In this document: positions 25,799 to 36,099 of the stretch, piece after piece
Layout of the letters: each line of letters starts with the position of its first letter
How positions within the stretch are numbered: the stretch's first letter is position 1
Assembly: GCF_002305875.1 (NCBI RefSeq)
Contig: NZ_CP022098.1
Span: forward strand, 11,098,001 to 11,162,000
Source: Cystobacter fuscus
GTDB taxonomy: Bacteria > Myxococcota > Myxococcia > Myxococcales > Myxococcaceae
Direction: 5' to 3'
DNA: 64,000 bases
Translations under genes and position numbers: made by a program
The notes under the pieces: generated by a model
What the model was told of the DNA's origin: nothing
The model's input: only the letters and a program-made list of their open reading frames with translations
The model's database searches: none

Positions 25799-27874
25799 TC
25801 AGCGGCGCGGGCCCGGCCCCCGTTGCAACAGGCTCAAGCGCTGCCGCGCCCCCTTGTTGCGTGGATCGAACCGCAGGGCCTCTTCCAATCGCTCGCGGGC
25901 CCGCGGGATGTCACCCTGGCGGGCGTAGACATCGGCCAGGAGCACCAGCACGCCGGTGTTGTACGGTTGCAGATCCAGGGAGCGCTCCAGCTCGGCGATG
26001 CCCTTGGCCACGTCGCCCTGGCGCAGCGCGAGCTGACCGAGCACCACGTGAGGCAATGGCAGCCCCTCCGACGTGGGCGTGTGGGCCAGCGACTCCAGCG
26101 TCGCGCGCCCGCGTGCATCCCCCACCCCGGCGAGCGGCAGCGCGGCGGACTGACGCACCCAGAGCGACTTGTCCTCGAGCAGCGGGGCGAGCGCGTCGAG
26201 CGCCTCGCGCGAGCCCGTGGCGACCAGCGCCGCGGCGAGGTCCGAGCGCAGTCCCGGATCCCGGGCGGTGGCGAGCGCCGCCTTCAGCGCGGGCACCGCG
26301 TCCTGGTGGAAGCGCTGGGCGAGCAGTTGCGCCGCCACGCCGCGCAGGGACGGCGCCTCCTTCGTGTCCGCCAGCACGCCTTCCAGGAACGGACGGCTGT
26401 CCGCCGCGGTCTTCACCGCCAGGGCATCCGCCAGGCGCATGCGCCGGGCCTGCCGCGTCTTCGCCTGGGGCCACCACTTCGCCAGCGCCTCGTCCATCGC
26501 CTCGGGAGTGGCCTTCGCATGCGCATGGCACGCATTGCACCCGTTGGGGATGCCATGCTTCACCGTGTTGCGCGGCACCGGCACGTCGATGGCATGGTCC
26601 GCGAACGTGTCCAGCACGCCGGAGACCGTGGGCGGCATGTGGCAGGCGACACAGTCCGGCGCCTCGGCCGAGGCGGTGTGGTGGGTGTGCCGGGAGCCCT
26701 CGGCGAACTCCTTCGCGTGGCAACCCTGGCAGGTCGCCGAGCCCACCGTCACCGCCTTCGCGGGGTGCTTGGGTGACTTGAGCTCATTCACGTGCCCGTC
26801 GTGGGGCGCGTCGTGGCAGGTGAGGCACGTGGCGCCTCCCTTCTGGTAGCAGCGCGACTGGATGAGGGCCTGGTACTCGAAGCTGGAGGTCTTCGGACGC
26901 CCATCGTCGAAGAAGTCGCCGGAGCGATCCTCGCCCAGCAGCAACACCATGGGCTGGTAGCTGTCCTCATAGCGCTCGCCGGGCTTGAAATGGTGCGCGG
27001 CGTCCAGCAACGGGAAGAGCGTGCGGTGGGGGCCATGGCACTGGGCACACAGGGCCAGACCCTTCTCCGGCGGGAGCTTCTCCGGCTGGACGATGTCCCG
27101 GGCGAGCTGCGTCTCCACGTGGCGCGCGCCCGGGCCATGGCAGCTCTCGCACGCCACGCCCGGGTCCGCGAAGCCCGTGCTCCAGCGATGGCTCGCGCGG
27201 TCGTAGCGCGTGTCGAGCCCGGTGACGTGGCAGTCCAGACACGAGTGCTGGGCATTGCGCTGCCAGTTGGACCAGAAGAAGGGGTGGTCCGGCGGCAGGG
27301 CGCCCTGCTTGGCCTCGGAGTAGTCCACCCACTCGCCATGGCCGGTGACGTGGAAGTAGATGGGCAGCACCTGCCAGCGGCCATCCGGCATCTGGGTGAC
27401 GGGGTCCTGCATGTGCTTGCCGCCCATCACCCAGTCCACCGGGTAGTCGGCGAGCACGCCCGTGGGCCCGCGCGTGCGCATGAAGGGGTGCGAGTCGCGC
27501 TGCGTCATCCACGCCTCGCTGGACTCGCCCTTGTAGTGGGTGTTGGTGAAGTCGCCGACCACGAAGCGGGGCTCGGCCGGCGAGAGCGCCCGCGAATGCC
27601 AGTCCTTGCTCCACGCCTCGTGCTCGGTGTCATGGCACTCGCCACACTTCTCCGCGCCCACGTAGCCCGCCGCGGGCGAGGACAACCGGGCGGGCGCCTG
27701 GGCCATCGCCTCGGCCGGCTTCACGGACGCCGGGGCCACCGCGGGTGGAGCGCTCGGGACGGCCACCGCCAGAGGCGCCGGAGGAGCGGACGCCGCGGTG
27801 CGCCAGACGGCGGCTCCGGCGGCCAGCATGAGCAGTGAGACGAACGCGACGAGGAGCAGACGGGAGCGGGACAT
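25799..27874 (-). CDS. Octahaem c-type cytochrome with HEAT-like and TPR repeats
   Basis: 691 residues. Signal anchor at the N-terminus, an Ala/Pro spacer, then eight CxxCH haem sites: CGECH, CLDCH, CESCH, CAQCH, CLTCH, CQGCH, CVACH, CNACH. The arrangement (WSKDWHSRAL after the first, HGPGARHVE after the third) resembles cytochrome c554/multihaem nitrite- or tetrathionate-type electron carriers of Deltaproteobacteria. After the last haem come HEAT-like helical repeats (ALATARDPGLRSDLAAALVA and similar) and TPRs (ALRQGDVAKGIAELERSLDL, ADVYARQGDIPRARERLEEA). The gene starts 12 bp after a response-regulator gene in the same direction. Electron donor and acceptor unknown. Confidence 0.9.
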   Translation of the reverse strand: MSRSRLLLVAFVSLLMLAAGAAVWRTAASAPPAPLAVAVPSAPPAVAPASVKPAEAMAQAPARLSSPAAGYVGAEKCGECHDTEHEAWSKDWHSRALSPAEPRFVVGDFTNTHYKGESSEAWMTQRDSHPFMRTRGPTGVLADYPVDWVMGGKHMQDPVTQMPDGRWQVLPIYFHVTGHGEWVDYSEAKQGALPPDHPFFWSNWQRNAQHSCLDCHVTGLDTRYDRASHRWSTGFADPGVACESCHGPGARHVETQLARDIVQPEKLPPEKGLALCAQCHGPHRTLFPLLDAAHHFKPGERYEDSYQPMVLLLGEDRSGDFFDDGRPKTSSFEYQALIQSRCYQKGGATCLTCHDAPHDGHVNELKSPKHPAKAVTVGSATCQGCHAKEFAEGSRHTHHTASAEAPDCVACHMPPTVSGVLDTFADHAIDVPVPRNTVKHGIPNGCNACHAHAKATPEAMDEALAKWWPQAKTRQARRMRLADALAVKTAADSRPFLEGVLADTKEAPSLRGVAAQLLAQRFHQDAVPALKAALATARDPGLRSDLAAALVATGSREALDALAPLLEDKSLWVRQSAALPLAGVGDARGRATLESLAHTPTSEGLPLPHVVLGQLALRQGDVAKGIAELERSLDLQPYNTGVLVLLADVYARQGDIPRARERLEEALRFDPRNKGARQRLSLLQRGPGPRR

Positions 27875-27886
27875 GCGCGACGAAGG

Positions 27887-28309
27887 TTAGCGCAACGAGG
27901 AGTCGAGCGCGCCGGTCGCCTCACGCACGGTGTCCCGCAGCACCTCCAGATCCACCGGCTTGTCCAGGAACGCTCGCACCCCCAACCGTCTGGCCTCCTC
28001 GCGAGTCTCCTCGTCCGCGAAGGAGGACAAGAGGATGACGGGACAGGAGAGCCCCGCCGCCTGCGTCTGGGCGAGCACCTCCAGCCCGGTGCGCCCCGGC
28101 ATCCGGATGTCCGAGAGGATGAGATCCGGCGGCGACAGGGGCCCCCCACACACCTGCGTCAACGACACGTAGTCGGCCAGCTCGTAGCCGTCCTCCAGCG
28201 CCACCACCGCGAAGCCGGCGCGCACCAGCGTCAACGTCAGGAGCGAGCGCATCTGCTCATCGTCCTCCGCCAGGAGGATGCGAAGCGGAGGGGGTTCGGA
28301 AGACATCAT
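27887..28309 (-). CDS. Stand-alone receiver-domain response regulator
   Basis: 140 residues, a single REC domain: acidic pocket in ILLAEDDEQMRSLLTL, phospho-accepting Asp in LILSDIRMPGRTGLEVL, Ser-Ser in ILLSSFADEETREEA for the usual Ser/Thr, and Lys in FLDKPVDLEVL. It has no output domain. Two adjacent ATGs (28309, 28306) can start it. It is divergent from the histidine kinase gene at 28532 and sits directly upstream of the octahaem cytochrome gene, so kinase input and haem protein expression may be linked. Confidence 0.9.
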   Translation of the reverse strand: MMSSEPPPLRILLAEDDEQMRSLLTLTLVRAGFAVVALEDGYELADYVSLTQVCGGPLSPPDLILSDIRMPGRTGLEVLAQTQAAGLSCPVILLSSFADEETREEARRLGVRAFLDKPVDLEVLRDTVREATGALDSSLR

Positions 28310-28531
28310 GGAGAACGCTCCGGCGGGAGGAAGGGCACTCCCCCCTCCAGGAGCATGCCGTGTGCCAGTGCGCGTCTCGGAGGAGACACGGGGCCCGGAG
28401 GGCACGCGCCCGGGGGGCAACCTGCCCCATCGGGGGCATTGCGCCTCGCGCGGGGCGGCCCTGGAAGACAGGGAGTCGGGTGCGTTTCTTGAAGAAGTCC
28501 CAGGGGGTATGCCAGACCCCGGAACCACGCC

Positions 28532-29991
28532 ATGAAGCTCGCCCGGAAGATCGTCCTCGCCCTCGTACTGCTCGCCTTCGCCGTCATCGCCGGGCTGCAG
28601 ACCATCCAGGTGCGCAGGGAGCTGGCTCGCTCCGAGCTGGACATGCAGCATGACCACCGCCTGCTCGGCCATACGCTGGGAGGCTCCTTCGTCCGGGCCT
28701 GGCAGATGGAGGGCCAGCAGGCGGCACTCACCCTGCTCTCGGACGCCAACCTCTTCCAGGAGCAGGTGCGGCTGAGCTGGCTGTGGCTGGACTCGCGCGA
28801 GGGCAGAGCGCTCCCCGTCGAGCAATGGAGGGCGCTGCTCGCCGGACAGGACACGTCCTTCACGGACCAGTCCCGGCCGCCGGGGTGGTTGCTCTCCTTC
28901 ACCCCCGTCACCGTCAACGGGCGCCTGGGCGCCATCGAGATCATCGAGCCCCTGATGGAGCAGCGCCTGCACGTGCGGCAGACGGTGGTGAGCACCGCGG
29001 TGGCCACGGGCGCCATCACCCTCGCCTTCCTCATCGTGGCCATGGCCATGGGGCGCAGGCTGGTGGGCCAGCCGGTGGAGCAACTGGTGGGGCTCGCCCA
29101 CCGTGTGGGGCAGGGAGACCTGGAGGCCCGGGTGCACCTGCGCCAGGAGGACGAGCTGGCCACGCTGGCGAGCGCGATGAACCAGATGGCCCACGAACTG
29201 TCCTCCGCGCGCGCGCAGGTGGAGGCGGAGACGGCGGCGCGCGTGGCCACGCTCGAGCACCTGCGGCACTCGGACCGGCTGGCCACCGTGGGCAAGCTCG
29301 CCTCGGGCATGGCGCACGAGCTGGGCACCCCACTCAACGTGGTGCTCGGCCGCGCGAAGATGATCGCCTCGGGCGAGGCCGAGGGCGAGGAGGTGCCCGA
29401 ATACGCCCGCATCATCACCCAGCAGGTGCAGCACATGACGGGCATCATCCGCCAACTGCTGGACTTCGCCCGGCGGCGCACGCCGCAGCGCACCCCGGAG
29501 GATCTGACGCAGCTCGTCGAGCGCACCCTCACGCTCCTGCGGCCCCTGGCGGAGCGGCGCCACGTCACGCTGGACCAGGAGGCCACGGGTCCGCTCATGC
29601 TGGAACTGGACGCGGGGCAGATCCAACAAGCCCTCACCAACCTCATCGTCAATGGCATGCAGGCAATGAAGCAGGGGGGGACGCTCCGGGTGAGGCTTGG
29701 GAAGGAGCACGCCCTGCCCCCCGCGGACCTGGGAGGGCCCGAGGCCGAGTGGGTGCGGCTGGACGTGCGGGACGAGGGCGAGGGCATTGCGCCCGAGGCG
29801 CTGCCCCACATCTTCGAGCCCTTCTTCACCACCAAGGACGTGGGCGAGGGAACGGGGCTCGGCCTGTCTGTCTCCTATGGACTCATCCGGGACCATGGGG
29901 GGTGGATTGCCGTGAGCAGCGAGCCCGGACGCGGTAGTTGTTTTTCCATCTTCCTCCCACCGGGAGCGAGGGACGCACAGGAGGCGGGGAC

Positions 29992-29995
<4 letters not shown>
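28532..29995 (+). CDS. Membrane sensor histidine kinase
   Basis: 487 residues. Two membrane helices (LVLLAFAVIAGLQTIQ near 10-25 and AITLAFLIVAMAMG near 155-175) enclose a periplasmic sensor of about 130 residues. A HAMP linker (GRRLVGQPVEQLVGLAHRVG) leads to the HisKA dimerisation helix with phospho-accepting His in GMAHELGTPLNVVLGR, then HATPase boxes: N in LIVNGMQAMKQGG, G1 in DVRDEGEGI, F in FEPFFTTKD, G2 in GEGTGLGLSVSYGL. Its stop overlaps the next gene's start as ATGA. A tiny frame of eight codons ends on the kinase ATG and may couple translation. Confidence 0.93.
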
Positions 29996-31398
<1,403 letters not shown>

Positions 31399-31485
31399 GC
31401 CCGGCAGGAGCGGCAATCCCAACCACCGCTCTGCTCCAAACAGCCATGAGCCAATATCCATAACGCTCACATCCCTTGAAATCCC

Positions 31486-31845
31486 ATGACCCGCTTCTTC
31501 TTGTACCTGATGGCATTGCTGTACATCGGTGCCGGCATCAACCACTTCGTCCATCCGGACCCGTATGTGCGGCTCATGCCGCCCTACATTCCCTATCACC
31601 GGGCCATGGTGCTGCTCAGCGGCGTCTTCGAGATTGGACTGGGCCTGTTGCTCCTGCCCGCCGTCACCCGGCCCTACGCCGCCTGGGGCATCATCGCGCT
31701 ACTCATCGCCGTCTTCCCCGCCAACATCCAGATGGCGATCGATTACCACCGCCAGGGCAATCCCCACCTGTGGGTGGCCCTCGTCCGCCTGCCCTTGCAG
31801 CTTCCCCTCATCTGGTGGGCGTGGAAGTACACCGCTCGTCACTGA
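31486..31845 (+). CDS. DoxX-like small membrane protein
   Basis: 119 residues with four hydrophobic segments and the DoxX-like opening FLYLMALLYIGAGINHFVHP, then YHRAMVLLSGVFEIGLGLLLL and IIALLIAVFPANIQMA. Homologues are small inner-membrane proteins of uncertain, possibly redox-linked function. No clear ribosome site precedes the ATG. It stands alone between the NtrC-type regulator and the large kinase; its stop codon lies in an 18-bp sequence repeated at 36082. Confidence 0.75.
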   Translation: MTRFFLYLMALLYIGAGINHFVHPDPYVRLMPPYIPYHRAMVLLSGVFEIGLGLLLLPAVTRPYAAWGIIALLIAVFPANIQMAIDYHRQGNPHLWVALVRLPLQLPLIWWAWKYTARH

Positions 31846-31856
31846 CCCGAGGGCTC
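31839..31856. repeat. 18-bp direct repeat, left copy
   Basis: TCACTGACCCGAGGGCTC, identical to 36082-36099. This copy spans the stop codon of the DoxX-like gene and lies 143 bp before the kinase gene. Confidence 0.6.
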
Positions 31857-31895
31857 AGCTGCCACCACGTCGACCCGAAGAACCAGGTCCAAGAG

Positions 31896-31918
31896 GGCGG
31901 GCTCGCGGTGGGCCCGCC
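31896..31918. terminator. GC-rich hairpin before the kinase gene
   Basis: GGCGGGC (31896-31902) pairs with GCCCGCC (31912-31918). It lies 50 bp after the DoxX-like stop and 80 bp before the kinase ATG. No T run, so it is only a candidate terminator or leader hairpin. Confidence 0.25.
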
Positions 31919-31998
31919 GCTGGCGCCATAGAGGGGAATTCATTGCCCGTGCCTTGCGAGGCTTCTACATTTTTCAAGACAGCTCACGGGGTCCAACC

Positions 31999-34900
31999 AT
32001 GGGGAAGAGCGGCGACGGCGAGCAGGGCGACCAACGACCGACACCACCCTCCCGGGAGTCATTCGAAGACTCGGATTTCGGGGACTCACTTCTGAAAGAG
32101 GTGGCTGGCTCCTCCCCAAGGCACGCGTTCCGCCGTCTGGTGCCCGGAGAGCGGTTGGGAGGCTCGGACGGACGCCGCTTCGAGATCCTCCAGAGCCTGG
32201 GAGCGGGCGCCATGGGTCAGGTCTTCCGCGCCCGAGACGAGGAATTACAGCGCGTGGTTGCGCTCAAGTTCCTCTTCCCCCGCGAGGAGCTGGCGGGCAT
32301 GGCGTTGCGGGAAGCACGGGCCATTGCCCAACTGGACCACGAGAACATCGTCCGCATCTTCGACATCTCCGAGTGGGCGAAGGGACCGGGCCGGCATCCA
32401 GTGCCCGTGCTCGTCATGGAGTGTCTGGAGGGCGAGTCGCTCGCGGCGGTGCTGCGGCGGGAGAACCGGCTCGCGCCGTGGCGTGCGCTGGACATCCTGC
32501 GCGGGGTGGCGGCCGGGCTGGCGCACGCACACCAGCATCACATCGTCCACCGCGACCTCAAGCCGAGCAATGTCTTCATCACCAGACAAGGCACGGTGAA
32601 GCTGCTCGACTTCGGACTGGCATGGCTGACGGAAGGCCCCTCGGCGCTGCCGCATCTGCCCACCGCCGGCACGCCCGCATACATGGCGCCGGAGCAATGG
32701 CGCGGGCGGAGGGTGGACGAGCGCACCGACCTCTGGGCCGCGGGCATCATGCTCTACGAACTGCTCACCGGAGAGCTGCCCTACCCCTCCATGAACCTGG
32801 AGGAGCTGCGCGAGAAGGTGCTGTCGCCGGAGACGGTGCCGCCGCTGCACGCGCGCCACCCGGAGCTGCGCGGGGAGTTGGAATCACTCCTGTCCGTGGT
32901 GCTGGCCAAGGAGCCCTCGCAACGACTGTTGTCGGCCGAGGAGCTGAGCGAGGAGCTGCACGAACTGGAGGAGCAGTTCCGGCCGGGGCGAGAGCCCCTC
33001 CGGTCTGTGGCGCCTCAGCGACGGCAGGTGACGCTGGTGTCGTGCCGACTCGAAGGGCTGTCCGCGCTGGCGGAGGAGATGGATCCGGAGGACTTCGGCG
33101 AACTGGAGGCGACCTTCCACCAGTGTGCGTCGAAGGTGATGCAGCGCCACGGTGGCTTCGTCCACCTGTGTATGGGGAACGAGACGCTGGCCTGTTTCGG
33201 CTACCCGGTGGCACGGGAGGGAGACTCGGAGCGCGCGGTGCTCGCGGGTCTGGCGCTGCCCACCGCCGTGCGCGAAGCACTCCAGGGGAAGGTGCCGCCG
33301 GGAAGTCACACGGTGTTGTCGGCGCGGGTGGGCATCTACACGGACATGGTGGTGCTGGACGACATCCTCCCCGAGTTGCGCGGGCGCACCCTCACCATCC
33401 AGGGGGAGGCGCCCCGGGTGGCGGGGTGGCTGGCACGGCAGGCCGGGCCGGACGAGGTGGTGGTCGGCCCCACCACGCACAACCTGGTGCAGCATGCCTT
33501 CGACACGGAACCGCTCGGCCCGAGGATGCTCGACGACAGGCGCGAACTGGCCGTGCACCGCGTGCTGCGCTCGCGCGAGGCCATCATTCGCTTCGAACGG
33601 GCACGCACAGGAGGCGGGACGTTGAGCCCGTTGGTGGGCCGCGATCGGGAGCTGGGGCGCCTGCTCGACGCGTGGCGGCGCGCCCGCGAGCGGCAGGGGA
33701 GCTACGTGCTCCTGTCTGGCGAAGCGGGCATCGGCAAATCCCGCCTCATCCAAGAGCTGATCGAGCGGGTGTCACCGGAGCGGCCCACGCTGCTGCGGCT
33801 CCAGTGCTGGAGCCAGTACAGCGCCAGCGCACTGCACCCCGTCATCGAGATGCTGCAGCGCATGTGGCTTCGCCCGGAGCGCTCGCGCCAGGAAACCCTG
33901 CGCGTGGTGGAGGCGCATTTCCAGCAGCGGGGCTTGTCGCCCATTCAGGTGGGGCTGCTGGCCGAGCTGATGTCACTGCCGGTGGCCGAGGACTCGCCGC
34001 ACCTGCACCTCACCCCGCAGAAGAAGAAGGAAGAGATGCTGGCGGCACTGGCATCGCTGCTCATGTGGAACGCCAGAGAGCAACCGGTCCTGATAGTGGT
34101 GGAGGATCTGCACTGGGCGGACCCCTCCACTCTGCAACTGCTCAACTATCTACTGGAAGAGGTGGAACGGACGCGCGTCCTCTTCGTGCTCAGCGCGCGC
34201 CCGGAGTTCCGCCCACCGCGGGCCCACGGCCCGGACTTCGAGTCCATCCCCCTGGAACGGCTGCCCGCGGCCTGTACCGAGCGGCTGGTGAGGGAGGTGA
34301 CGCGCGGCCAGTCCCTGCCGGAGGAGGTGACGCGGCAACTGGTGGCCCGCACGGACGGCATCCCCCTCTTCGTGGAGGAGATGACGCGCATGATCCTGGA
34401 GGGCGGAACACCGGCCTCCATCCCCTTGACCCTCCAGGAGTTGCTGCTGGCGCAGCTGGACTCGCTACCCAGGAGGCAGAAGCAGCTCGCGCAGTTGTGC
34501 GCGCTCATAGGGCGCACCTTCTCCCAGGCGCTGCTCGTCATCCTCACGGGCCGGAGCGAGCCCGCGCTGCGCCGGGAATTGATGGGGCTGGTGTCCGCCG
34601 GGCTGATCCAAGCCCAGCCCGACGACCCCGAGCCCACCTACCAGTTCCGCCACTCCCTCATCCAGGAGGCCGCGTGCCAATCCCAGCCCCGGGGGACGCG
34701 GCGGCACTACCACCGGAAGATCGCCCACGTACTGGAGACGCACTTCCCCGGAGTGGCGGAGACGCGGCCCGAACTGCTGGCACGTCACTACGAAGAGGCT
34801 CAGGAGTTCCGGTCCGCCATCCACTACTGGAGGAAGGGCGGCATGCTCGCCACCTTGCGTCACGCCAGCACGGAGGCGGTGAGCCACCTCACTCAGGCGC

Positions 34901-36015
34901 TGAAGCTGCTGCGAAGCCTGCCGGACAGCACGGAGCTCACGAAGGAGGAACTGCAGCTACTCACCGCCCTGGGCATGCCACTGATGCAGGTGCAGGGCGT
35001 CCAGTCGTCCGAGGTGGAGAGCACGTACGCACGGGCGCAGGCGCTCTTCCGCCAGGTGGGCGAGGAGCTGCCACGGTTGGAGCTGAGCTTCTGGGGCTCG
35101 TTCGTCTACTACTGCATGCGAGCCAGGTTTCACGACGCGCACAAGGTGGCCGAACTGTTGGTGGAACTGGGAGAGCGCCAGGACAACAGCGAGATGCTCT
35201 GCATGGGCCACCGGATGATGGCCACGAACTTCTTCACCTGGGGGGACATCCGCCAGAGCCTGCGCCACGTGGAGCAAGCACGGGCGCACTCGGACTTCGA
35301 CCTCGAGCGGCACCGGGAACTCGCCGTGAGACAGTGGGTGGATCCGAGCGTGAGCGTGCTGACCATTGGCTCACTCCCGCTCTCAGTGGTGGGCGAGGAG
35401 GACCAGGCCGAGCGCTTCACCCGCGAGGCGCTGGAGCTGGCCGGCCGCATCGGCCACCCGAACACGATGGCGTTCGCGCTCACCCATTGCGCCTTCGGCA
35501 GCCAGGTGCGCGGGGATGCGAACACCACGCTGGCATACACCGAGCAGTGCATCTCACTCATGCACGAGCACCGCTTATCCCCGTGGTGCATGCAGTCCTC
35601 GTCGCTGCGGGCCTGGGCCCTGTCCGAGTTGGGGCGTCCCGAGGAGGGGCTGGTCCTGATGCTGCGAACACACAAGCAGTGGGAGCACTCCGGCATCCTC
35701 GCGGCAATGCACCACAACCTGGGCATGCTGGCTTCCATCTACCTGCGGCTGGGACGGGTGAAGGAGGGCCTGGCCGCAGTGGACGAGGCACTGACATGGC
35801 CGCCAAGAACGAAAGAGTATTGGTACCTGCCCGAGCTGCTTCGCACCCGGGGCGAGTTGCTTCGCATGGCGGGCCGGGAAGCGGAGGCGCGAGAGGTCTT
35901 CCTCGAGGCCATCCACTTCGCCCACGAGCATGAAATGACCATCTATGAGCGACGGGCCCGCGCGAGCCTGAACCAGCTCTCGGAACCACACGAGGCGTCC
36001 TTCCACAAACAGTGA
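31999..36015 (+). CDS. Ser/Thr protein kinase - degenerate cyclase - AAA ATPase - TPR fusion
   Basis: 1338 residues from ATG 31999. Kinase domain (about 55-330): SLGAGAMGQVFRARDEELQR, VALKF, IVHRDLKPSNVF with D186, LLDFGLAWL, APEQWRGRRVDERTDLWA. A class III nucleotide-cyclase-like domain follows (about 335-530: VTLVSCRLEGLSALAEEMDP, HLCMGNETLACFGYPVAREG) but both metal-binding Asp are lost (Arg and Asn), so it cannot be a cyclase. Then a STAND-like AAA ATPase (LLSGEAGIGKSRLIQELIER; Walker B LIVVEDLHWAD) and C-terminal TPR-like helices. This is the PknK-like architecture common in myxobacteria: a switch that senses through the TPR/ATPase part and phosphorylates partners. It converges with a kinase-related membrane protein. 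Confidence 0.92.
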   Translation: MGKSGDGEQGDQRPTPPSRESFEDSDFGDSLLKEVAGSSPRHAFRRLVPGERLGGSDGRRFEILQSLGAGAMGQVFRARDEELQRVVALKFLFPREELAGMALREARAIAQLDHENIVRIFDISEWAKGPGRHPVPVLVMECLEGESLAAVLRRENRLAPWRALDILRGVAAGLAHAHQHHIVHRDLKPSNVFITRQGTVKLLDFGLAWLTEGPSALPHLPTAGTPAYMAPEQWRGRRVDERTDLWAAGIMLYELLTGELPYPSMNLEELREKVLSPETVPPLHARHPELRGELESLLSVVLAKEPSQRLLSAEELSEELHELEEQFRPGREPLRSVAPQRRQVTLVSCRLEGLSALAEEMDPEDFGELEATFHQCASKVMQRHGGFVHLCMGNETLACFGYPVAREGDSERAVLAGLALPTAVREALQGKVPPGSHTVLSARVGIYTDMVVLDDILPELRGRTLTIQGEAPRVAGWLARQAGPDEVVVGPTTHNLVQHAFDTEPLGPRMLDDRRELAVHRVLRSREAIIRFERARTGGGTLSPLVGRDRELGRLLDAWRRARERQGSYVLLSGEAGIGKSRLIQELIERVSPERPTLLRLQCWSQYSASALHPVIEMLQRMWLRPERSRQETLRVVEAHFQQRGLSPIQVGLLAELMSLPVAEDSPHLHLTPQKKKEEMLAALASLLMWNAREQPVLIVVEDLHWADPSTLQLLNYLLEEVERTRVLFVLSARPEFRPPRAHGPDFESIPLERLPAACTERLVREVTRGQSLPEEVTRQLVARTDGIPLFVEEMTRMILEGGTPASIPLTLQELLLAQLDSLPRRQKQLAQLCALIGRTFSQALLVILTGRSEPALRRELMGLVSAGLIQAQPDDPEPTYQFRHSLIQEAACQSQPRGTRRHYHRKIAHVLETHFPGVAETRPELLARHYEEAQEFRSAIHYWRKGGMLATLRHASTEAVSHLTQALKLLRSLPDSTELTKEELQLLTALGMPLMQVQGVQSSEVESTYARAQALFRQVGEELPRLELSFWGSFVYYCMRARFHDAHKVAELLVELGERQDNSEMLCMGHRMMATNFFTWGDIRQSLRHVEQARAHSDFDLERHRELAVRQWVDPSVSVLTIGSLPLSVVGEEDQAERFTREALELAGRIGHPNTMAFALTHCAFGSQVRGDANTTLAYTEQCISLMHEHRLSPWCMQSSSLRAWALSELGRPEEGLVLMLRTHKQWEHSGILAAMHHNLGMLASIYLRLGRVKEGLAAVDEALTWPPRTKEYWYLPELLRTRGELLRMAGREAEAREVFLEAIHFAHEHEMTIYERRARASLNQLSEPHEASFHKQ

Positions 36016-36058
36016 CTCACGCCCGGATGGGCATTGCCTGTCTGCCCTTACGGGCACA

Positions 36059-36090
36059 GGTCAGTGAAACGAAACCTCGCTTCACTGACC
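36059..36090. terminator. Hairpin between convergent kinase genes
   Basis: GGTCAGTGAA (36059-36068) and TTCACTGACC (36081-36090) are exact complements around a 12-base loop. It lies 43 bp after the kinase stop and covers the stop codon of the opposite gene, so it could end transcription from both sides. Confidence 0.55.
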
Positions 36091-36099
36091 CGAGGGCTC
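36082..36099. repeat. 18-bp direct repeat, right copy
   Basis: Identical to 31839-31856. Here it covers the last codons and stop of the leftward gene 36082-36870 and one arm of the hairpin. Confidence 0.6.

Noticed and set aside
28278-28535. 85-codon frame in the divergent regulator/kinase promoter region
   Set aside because: No domain, poor composition; only its last eight codons, ending on the kinase ATG, could matter as a leader.
31954-31998. Longer start for the large kinase (ATG 31954)
   Set aside because: The extra 15 residues are not kinase-like and ATG 31999 is at a more usual place before the acidic N-terminus.
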